NCBI GenBank assembly: GCA_029339195.1
Contig: JAPTJF010000259.1
Location: forward strand, 22,713-86,712
DNA length: 64,000 nt
Reading direction: 5' to 3'
Origin: Micractinium sp. NFX-FRZ
Taxonomy: Eukaryota; Chlorophyta; Trebouxiophyceae; Chlorellales; Chlorellaceae
Shown here: positions 58,001 to 64,000 of the stretch, one piece after another
Position numbering within the stretch: position 1 is the stretch's first letter
How the letters are laid out: every line of letters starts with the position of its first letter
Translations under genes and position numbers: made by a program
Notes under the pieces: generated by a model
The model's input: only the letters and a program-made list of their open reading frames with translations
Told to the model about the DNA's origin: nothing
Database searches by the model: none

Positions 58001-58120
58001 GTTTGCCTCGGCCCCACCCTCGCCTGCAGGCCGGCCCAGCGACACGGAGCTCATCACAGAAACGTCCACGCTCGCGGCACTCTCGGGCCGAGGGAGCAGC
58101 CGCTCAGTGAGCCGCTCCAT
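43055..58120 (-). CDS. RAPTOR: RAPTOR, regulatory subunit of TOR complex 1
   Basis: 37 exons join in phase to 1754 residues: 58120-57911, 57506-57191, 56864-56763, 56548-56430, 56252-56130, 55875-55804, 55508-55397, 55155-55034, 54811-54689, 54433-54359, 54138-54059, 53774-53696, 53418-53275, 52835-52742, 52388-52279, 51862-51767, 51565-51488, 51334-51240, 51015-50925, 50792-50467, 50147-49727, 49453-49333, 49036-48936, 48669-48193, 47953-47899, 47664-47480, 47246-47172, 46889-46805, 46440-46232, 45966-45856, 45489-45387, 45164-45006, 44881-44813, 44537-44447, 44269-44116, 43740-43608, 43203-43055. RAPTOR recruits TORC1 substrates. The caspase-like RNC domain is unmistakable ([75 protein letters not shown]). 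HEAT repeats follow ([46 protein letters not shown]), then WD40 blades ([34 protein letters not shown]). Length exceeds the usual roughly 1300-1400 residues because of Ala/Gly/Ser/Gln-rich insertions. Confidence 0.95.
43472..43540 (-). repeat. Echo of RAPTOR exon 36 end
   Basis: CGCACCTGATGCCAGGAGGA (+) occurs at both 43475 and the functional exon end (43603), followed by GCTC and GGCAGGCGA versus GCGAGGCAGGTGA. The donor is preserved. Confidence 0.8.
46015..46070 (-). repeat. Echo of RAPTOR exon 30 start
   Basis: CCATGGGCAGCCCGCTATGC, then TCGTCCAACTGCA (+) repeats CCATCAGCAGCCCGCTGTGG and TCGTTCAGCTGCA of exon 30 (about 45937-45972), including the acceptor. Confidence 0.75.
46620..46715 (-). 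repeat. Echo of RAPTOR exon 28 end plus intron
   Basis: About 95 bases ending CCCACCTATGTGGAGCGTGG with TCATGT repeat the functional block at 46741-46835 (CCCACCTATGTTGACCGTGG, TCACGT). Most of the unit is intron. Confidence 0.8.
49208..49282 (-). repeat. Echo of RAPTOR exon 22 end
   Basis: CACTCACCCAGGCTGCTGCG and then AGCTCATAAC (+) repeats CACTCACCCAGGCTGCTGCC and GGCTCGTAAC at 49325-49381. Flanking intron (CAGCCACAC) is also shared. Confidence 0.8.
51920..51990 (-). repeat. Echo of RAPTOR exon 16 start with acceptor
   Basis: CAGGTGGCCGCCATCCTTCA and CCAGGTCGCTCTGCACCTGC at 51935 repeat the functional exon 16 start (51827-51868) with one mismatch in about 45 bases. This is one of the best-preserved echoes. 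Confidence 0.9.
52135..52190 (-). repeat. Echo of RAPTOR exon 15 end
   Basis: CTGTTGGTGTCCCAGACCAT then TTTGGGCAGA and CGAACCAGC (+) parallels CTGTTGGTGTCCCAGGCCAT, TTTGGCCCAGA, TGAGCACCAGC in exon 15 (52283-52325). Confidence 0.8.
52430..52500 (-). repeat. Echo of RAPTOR exon 15 start
   Basis: TTTGAGCACATGGGAAAGGA, then TGCCCACTGCAGGGGGGCGG repeats the exon 15 start and acceptor (CTTGAGCACGTAGGGGAAGA, TGCCCACTGCATGGGGGCGG, 52362-52402). Confidence 0.85.
53060..53220 (-). repeat. Two echoes of RAPTOR exon 13 end
   Basis: The functional border (53268-53300: CCACCTGCAGCACGATGGGC, AGCTGCTC) recurs at 53185-53213 as CCACCTGCAGCAGAATTGGC, AGCTACTC. A shorter copy, CCCTGCAGCACGATGGGCAC, lies at 53070-53090. 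Confidence 0.8.
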
Positions 58121-58703
58121 CTTTGCTGGCCCCCGCGCCAGCCCGGCGCGTTTTGATGAAGGGAGCTTATGTGCTTCTGATGCCGGCTTCTGATTTCGCA
58201 GGGGCGCCTGGACAGCACGAGGGCTTTCACGAGTGCAAGCTCCGGCCACAGACCCCCAACAGGGGTTTTCCCGATCCCCCGTTGCGTGATTAACACATTG
58301 CGCTCCCACATGCGCCTTTGCCGCTCGATGCTGCCACGCAGCACGCCACCTGGCATTCCACGGCCTTGTCGGTTGTTTGGAGGCCCCGCCGTCGGAGCTT
58401 CGGCCTTACATAAGCTCTTGTATATTGTAGCTACTGTTTGCAGGGACCAGGCCGCCCTGACAGGCCCTTCCACTGAACACCACCTGCAGCTTGAGCGCTT
58501 CCTCGCACAGGGGCGCATTGCACAGTGCTCGCATCCGATCACGGCGGCTCCAAGCCACACGGGGCTGCCTGTGCGGCCAGACGGCCAGTAGGTCTCCGCC
58601 GCCGCCGCCGCCACCTCCACCCCGCCGCCGCCCCACTGGCGGCCAGTCCACTGCCACTGCCAAGCAGACCAGTGTTTGCTGCTGAGCAGCAGCTGCTGTC
58701 TCG
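58121..58703. promoter_or_regulatory. Divergent promoter region between RAPTOR and the J-protein gene
   Basis: 583 bp between head-to-head start codons. TATATTG at about 58428 is the most TATA-like string on the + strand. A (CCG)n stretch at 58600-58630 lies in the probable leader of the J-protein gene. Confidence 0.45.
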
Positions 58704-61248
58704 ATGGATCCCTATGCAGTGCTGGGCCTGCAGCCGGGGGCCAGGTGAGCGCTCGCGGGGGCCCTGCTTGCGCGCCCCTCTGGTGCTCCTCGCTTGCGGC
58801 CTCGTGCCCCGCCGCCCCCTGCAAAGGTTGCGCTCTTTGTGCGTGCCTGTGCCCGGGACCCACCCACCTGTATGTATGTGAGCATGCGCCTTGATTCCTG
58901 CCTTTTGTGTGCAGCAAGGCTGACATCAAGAAGGCTTTCTTTGGCAAGGCCAAGCAGCACCACCCAGACATGTGAGGGGAGGGGGCCAGCAAGTGTGTGT
59001 GTGTGGGGTGTGGTCGAGTGCGTGGGGTTGTGTGTGCATGGGCATGTTTGTGTGTGTGTGTCAGGGGAAAGGCCCAGTGCGGAGTCTGATTAGTGGAGCA
59101 ACACCACCCGGGCTTGCATTGGTGCTGCGGCTTACTGTAACCACCACTACGCATGCAGGGCGGCTCCCTGCCTGCCCGCCTTCCTGCCTGCAGCTGTGTG
59201 GCTGCGGCAGCCAGAAGGTTGGTAGCTGGCTGTCTCTAGTGCGGCTTCCAGGCACACCGTGCTGCTACAGGCCCCTTCGAGCGCACATGAACGTGCTCCC
59301 CCCCTGCAGGCACACCACTGCGCCTGAGAGTGTGAAGAAAGCAAACGACGCCGCCTTCCGGGTGCTGAACGAGGCGTACCAGGCGCTGATGGATGGTGGG
59401 TGAGGTTTTCTGATGGTGGACGCACGGTGTGCCCATGGTGTGTCATGCTTCGTGCGGTCGCTGTTGCATTGCGCTGCATTGCGTTGTGTGGTGCGCTGTG
59501 TGCGGTGCGGTGGGGTGGGCTGGGGTGGGGCGGCGCAGCGCAGGTAGGCGCGGGGTGAGGCGTACAAGCAACCCCATGGACATGTGAGGTTGAGTCGTGT
59601 ACATGCTAGAATGAGGGGCAGGTGCTGGGCTGGTGTGAGTGTGGGACGACCATGAGGCAGACGTGTGCCATGCTTCTGATGGGCAGGGCAGAGGGTGGAG
59701 CGGGCATGCACGCCGCTGGCGGAACAAGCTCTGCTTCTTGCCAGCCTTACCTCTCAGTATCCCCTGCTTGCGCATCTGCTCCGGATGAGGCAACTCCCCG
59801 TGATGCCTGCGCTGCTGCTGTCTCCATCACCAGCACCGCCCTGCTGCCTGCGCTTAGCCGCCGTTCTCCACCGCGTCCCTGTGCCTGCGCTGCAGGCAGC
59901 CACCGCCAGCGCTCCAGCGCCGGCTTCCCGGGGCGTTCAGGGTTTGGCCGCGGGCCAAGCAGCGGATACTACGGCAGCGCTGCCGCCGGCGGCGCGCCAG
60001 GCGGCGGGGCAGGGCAATACTATGACCCTTTCCAAAGCTATTACGGCGCCGGCACCGGCAGCAGATACTCGGGGTGGCAGCAGTACCGCCGGCGCGGCGG
60101 CCTGGGTGAGCGAGGGAGGTGGGGTGAGGCGCGGAGTTTGAGAGAACGGCAGAGGGGGTGGTTGAGGGGCGAAAGCAGGGGCATTCTGTGTGTGTGTGTG
60201 CGTTTGTGTCTCTCAGCCGGGGTTCCGAGCAGGGGGCTGCCGTCTTGTGGTCGCCCTTCTCAACCCCTGACGCCACGCCCTCCCGCAACGATGACCCCCT
60301 GCCGCCCACGCCGCCGCCTCCTACCCCCTGCTGCTTGCGAAGAGCAGCCCACTGCTGTCCAGCCTAGCGTCCTCCTCACAGCTGTCTCCCCATGCTCCCT
60401 GGCCTCGCTGCCACAATGAGAGTCCTCGGTAGCTAAACAAGGACGTCTGACTGCCACTGCTGCAGACTTTTGCGGCACCTTCCGTGCCTTCACCAGCATT
60501 GGGCGCGCCGAGGCGGCGGCCACCGCCACGCTGGGCCTGCTGCTGGCGGGCGGCGTGCTGCTGCTGGAAGACGCGTCGCAGTCGCTGTGGGCGCGGAACA
60601 ACGATGGGGTGAGGAGGGCCGCCAGCGGAGGATGGGGGGAATTGAGGGATGAGGGGGCGAAGCTCACCATTGGCTGTTTAGCAAGCAGACAGACGCAGAG
60701 GTGCCCTGCCCTGCCCTGCCTGGGCCTGTATGCTGCAGAAGGTTCGCACAGCAGCTGCCTGGCCCACGTCCCACCTGACCCCTGTCCCACCCCTTGCCTG
60801 CCCTGCCCTCCTGCAGAAGCTGTTCGACTCAATCCAGCGGGACTATGAGCACAAGAAGCAGCAGAAGGAGAGGGCAGCGGAAGAGGCAGCAGCGGGCCTG
60901 CGAGCCGCCACAGCAGCGATGCGGGCGCAGGCGGCGGCGGCAGCCCAGCAGCAGCAGCAGCAGGCGGTGGCAGCGCTAGCAGCGCAGCAGCATCAAGGGC
61001 AGGCGGCAGCAGCGCTGGATGTCACTGCAAGCAGCAGCGGAGGCAGTGATGCACTGTTGAGCAGCAGCGCTAGTGAGCCCGGTGCAGGTGCGCAGCCTGC
61101 CCTGCTGGCACGCCCTGCGGCGGCAGCACTGGCGGATGCTGGCATTGCCGGCACTAGGAGCAGCGCAGGGTCGTCGGAAGCGGCGTCGTCGCTCGCGTCG
61201 GCGCCGCCTGCCATGCTGGGCGCTGCCAGCGATGTGCCTGCGGCATAG
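58704..61248 (+). CDS. J-domain (DnaJ-like) protein with one membrane segment
   Basis: Six exons join in phase to 322 residues: 58704-58744, 58915-58971, 59310-59395, 59896-60105, 60466-60608, 60817-61248. The N-terminal J domain is complete: DPYAVLGLQPGASKADIKKA, FGKAKQHHPDMH with the HPD triad that stimulates Hsp70, and AFRVLNEAYQALMD. A Gly/Tyr/Ser-rich stretch follows (GFGRGPSSGYYGS), then a single hydrophobic helix (TATLGLLLAGGVLLL, about residue 155). The tail has a basic helix (LFDSIQRDYEHKKQQ) and long Ala/Gln/Ser-rich sequence. The layout is that of a membrane-anchored class C J-protein that recruits Hsp70 to an organelle or ER surface. The membrane cannot be named; no clear transit peptide precedes the J domain. 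The gene is divergent from RAPTOR. Confidence 0.88.
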
Positions 61249-61898
61249 CACGGTGCCTGGCCTCCGTGCACGCTCCACATTACCCCACCCCTTGCCTGTG
61301 CCAATGCCCTTGTGTCTACTGCATACACGCTGGGGGCCGTTTTGTCCTTACCCCCTGTACCGCCCAGCGACTCGGCGTGCATGCACCTCTGCCCCCCTGC
61401 ATGGCGCCTGTACTATACGAGTGCTTCGCTCTAACTCTGCTTGCATTACAAAATGCCACGTAAGCCAAGTTATGAGAGGCTAGGGCCTGAGCGACGTGGC
61501 ATGGGGTGTTCACATGGCATGGTGTGTTGAGGCGCTGGCTTAGGCCCCTGCTAGCTCTTTGCAGAGCCCTTAGGGCCTGGCCTTGCTCCCTCTTGAGAGT
61601 GGGCCAGCAGTGCTTCCTGCCCTCCTCGCTTGCCTCTCGCTTTTCACTCGCAAACAACTGGGGGGCGCAGCCGCTCTGTGCTGGCCGCCAGCAGCTGCCG
61701 AGAACTGGCAGTGGCTGGGTCACTCGGTGCTGCTGGCAGTACCAGGGAACTGGCAGTGGAAGATGACTGCATTTGCAGGCAGGGAGGGTGAAGCACAGCG
61801 CAGCGGGTGTGAGGTGCACGCGTGCAGCCTGGCTCACAGACCACACCACCCACCATGGGGGCATGGCCAGGCCAAGGCGGACGGACGCCTCCCCGTCC
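61249..61898. other. Convergent intergenic region
   Basis: It holds the 3' flanks of the J-protein gene and the leftward Cys-rich gene. TTACA at about 61444 (TGTAA on the minus strand) is a candidate polyadenylation signal for the latter. A short direct repeat, GAACTGGCAGTGG, occurs at about 61701 and 61747. Confidence 0.4.
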
Positions 61899-62952
61899 TC
61901 ACAAGCGGAAGTGATGCACTGCCCAGTTCATTGTCCCTTCAACCTTGGCATTACCGCCACCACTAGCACGCACACCAAACGCAGGCAAGGTAAACTCTTG
62001 GGAACAGCGCTGGGCTGCAGTAGGACCCATGGCCGCTGCCCTCCAGGACGCAACTTCCCACCCACCCTCCGCCCATCCTCCACCCTCCCCTGCCCCCCAC
62101 GCACTGGCGGGCAGCTTCTCCGCCTCTGCGGGGCTGTAGCACTTGGCGGGCTGGAGGGGGGAGGCGCAGAGGGCGCACTGGTCGGCGTGGCCGCGGCACT
62201 CGTCGGCACTCATGGCTGTGCAGGGGGGAGGGCGCTCCGCCACAGGCTCCGCCTCGGCCTCTGCCATGGTGGTCGCCAGCGTGGCACCGGGGGCCTCCTC
62301 CAGGGAGGCAGCCCCCTGCACAGAAGGCGCCTTGCAGGTGTAAACGTAGCTGCAAGGGGGTGGGGTGTATAAGGGCGGGGTGGGGTGAGGGATGCGTGGC
62401 GGCGGGTGGGGTGGATGGGAGCATGGTGCAACAGTTGTGCACATTCGCTGTGCAGCAGCCCATGTGGCATGCCGTCCCCAGCCTTCACCCCAGCCTTCAC
62501 CGGGGTACCAATGTGTCCTTCCTTCCCACGCCCCATCCGCACCCCGTGCCCGGCGGGAGAGGTCCTGTCTCTCACATGCCCCCCATCGTGCGTACCCCAT
62601 GCCCACACAACAAACTCACTTGGCCATTCTGTACAAACAGGGGCAGCCAAGCCAGCACCCACCGGGAGAGCTCCTCAGCGACCGCCTTGCTGAAGCACAG
62701 CTCCAGCCCGTCATGCCGGGTGCACAGCTCGCAGTGGCTCTGGGACACGCACTGCTGGGCCGAGTAGGCCTCGCACACAAACTGGATGTCGCTAGCCAGC
62801 GCCGCATCTGCACCTGCATCAGCTGCTGCCGCTGCAGTGGCGGCACCGCCCGTGTGCGCTGGGCGGCGCTGCTGCGCCACCAGCTCAGGCCGCAGCCTGT
62901 TGGCCTGCGCCGCCGACAGCGCTAAGAGCGCCAGCAGGACCCCGGCCCTCAT
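61899..62952 (-). CDS. Small secreted Cys-rich protein with two related modules
   Basis: ATG at 62952-62950 opens a signal peptide (MRAGVLLALLALSAAQA). Exon 1 (62952-62663) joins exon 2 (62349 leftward) in phase through CG|GTGGGTG and TTGCAG|C. Module 1 has CEAYSAQQCVSQSHCELC, then LELCFSKAVAEELS. Module 2 has CTAMSADECRGHADQCALC, then AKCYSPAEAEKLPAS. The spacing C-x7-C-x6-C-x2-C and the closing C-(F/Y)-S match between modules, so they are internal duplicates, probably each with two disulphides. A Glu/Ala-rich acidic linker separates them. After about 62100 the gene may read through or splice out a short in-frame intron; both routes reach the stop at 61899. It probably enters the secretory pathway. 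I do not recognise the family. Confidence 0.7.
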
Positions 62953-63339
62953 TGCGCCGGGTGCAAGCCGACTAAACAAGCAGGAAATGTCGGCCCTGCA
63001 CCCAGGACGATTTTGCAATTTGTAGTGCCAAACAGGAGTGTACCGAACGTCAAGCAGGCTGCTTGGGTTGCAATGCCCTAGAGGTCGTGCTGTGCACGGC
63101 GTGCTGAGGGGTGGGCAACTTGGCTGCAAAGAAGCGATCTGCGTGCTCTTTTAAGTTGCACAAAGTCTTCTACTGTTATACCATGTTTCAAAGTTGTTGA
63201 TTTAAGGGGGGACGAAGAGCGGTGGGTTGGTGAGGCAGGCCGGTCCGGGAGAGTGGGAACACAACGGGCGGTGGCGGGACGGTGAAACATTGGGCGCGGC
63301 GGTGGCGGGAGAGTGAAACATTACTCGAGCTGTTGCGGC
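62953..63339. other. Upstream region of the Cys-rich gene
   Basis: It should contain its promoter. A lower-GC segment lies at 63130-63210. Near 63250-63325, two copies of GGTGGCGGGA with GTGAAACATT mark the start of the right-hand repeat region. Confidence 0.35.
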
Positions 63340-64000
63340 TGACTGCAATGCGGAAACCGAGCATAGCCCTGGCCCCTCCCCCATCCCAACCCGAGCTCTT
63401 AGGGGCGCCAGCCGTGATGAACCCGAGCTCCTGGCCCCTCCTCCAACCCGAGCTCCATCTGCTGCACGCGGTGCCAATCTGGCCCCTCCACCCACGCCAC
63501 CCCACCCTAACCCGAGCTTCAACGGCCGACTGCATTGCAGAATCCGAGCTCCTGGCCCCTCCCCCACCACAGACCCGAGCTCCTTATTGTTGCTTGCGGT
63601 GCCGAACACGAGCACCTCCCCCGGCCCCGCACGCACCAAAAATACACCTCCCTGCCGCCACCTGCACGGAAATTACACCCGCTGCATGCGGTGCTAAACC
63701 CAAGCTCTTGGCCCTGGAGGGTGGAGCCACCCACACTTCCCCACCCCAACCCAAGCTCAAGCCGTCTGCGGTGATGAACCCGAGCTCCCGGCCCTTCCTT
63801 TACAACAACCCGAGCTCCTATTGTTGCCTGCGGTGCAAAACCCGAGCTCCAGGCAGCACCACCCACACTTCCCCACCCCAACCCAAGCTCAAGCCGTCTG
63901 TGGTGATGAACCCGAGCTCCCGGCCCCTCCCACGCCCCAACCCGAGCTCCTATTGATGCCTGCGGTGCCGAACCCGAGCTCCAGGCAGCACCACCCACAC
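63340..64000. repeat. Minisatellite of about 130 bp period with CCCGAGCTC core, continuing past the window
   Basis: The core AACCCGAGCTC recurs more than ten times. A longer unit starting ACCCACACTTCCCCACCCCA begins at 63729 and 63860 and again at about 63993, cut by the edge. It contains CAAGCCGTCTG, GATGAACCCGAGCTCC and CCTGCGGTGC blocks. Left of 63720 the units are more diverged. Open frames here are by-products of the repeat. Confidence 0.85.

Noticed and set aside
63340..64000. Regularly spaced repeats resembling a CRISPR array
   Set aside because: Repeat and spacer lengths are irregular, the spacers are themselves repeated, there are no cas genes and the DNA is eukaryotic nuclear. It is a minisatellite.

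Overview
The window is nuclear DNA of a green alga. It is very GC-rich and its genes are split by many short introns with GT(G/A)AG donors and pyrimidine-CAG acceptors. Its proteins are rich in Ala, Gly and Gln runs, and the gene set is plant-type: an SBP-box regulator, a FYVE-less FAB1, RAPTOR and a fused PurH. A Chlorella-like trebouxiophyte is the best guess from style and content; this is an inference. All exon structures below were built by reading splice signals and checking that reading phase carries through every junction.

Layout. 1-638 (-): start of an ankyrin-repeat gene that runs off the left edge, with a truncated second copy at 1486-1956 (-). 2412-5780 (+): seven-exon protein with two retropepsin-like halves and a Tat-like N-terminus. 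7331-8970 (-): multi-pass membrane protein, head to head with 9172-15293 (+), a 1256-residue SBP-box/ankyrin transcription factor. 17196-21996 (-): bZIP transcription factor. 23261-34946 (-): FAB1/PIKfyve-type lipid kinase. 36030-41961 (+): bifunctional PurH (AICAR transformylase/IMP cyclohydrolase), head to head with FAB1. 43055-58120 (-): RAPTOR in 37 exons, tail to tail with PurH. 58704-61248 (+): J-domain protein with one membrane segment, head to head with RAPTOR. 61899-62952 (-): small secreted Cys-rich protein. 63340-64000: a minisatellite of about 130 bp period that continues past the right edge.

How the genes relate. RAPTOR is the substrate-recruiting subunit of TORC1. FAB1 makes PI(3,5)P2, a lipid linked to TORC1 on vacuole/lysosome membranes in other eukaryotes. 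PurH finishes de novo purine synthesis, which is coupled to TORC1 in animals. They lie side by side, but each has its own promoter and coordinated control is only a hypothesis. The two transcription factors and the membrane protein form a separate group on the left.

Most striking signal. Introns of at least five genes (the retropepsin-like gene, bZIP, FAB1, PurH, RAPTOR) contain decayed copies of the edge of a neighbouring exon, usually with its splice site and the first bases of intron. I call them exon-edge echoes. More than twenty are visible. They look like the product of repeated short tandem duplications across exon/intron borders, which lengthen introns and leave decoy splice sites. 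At least one echo (30904-30927, FAB1) could be an in-frame microexon.
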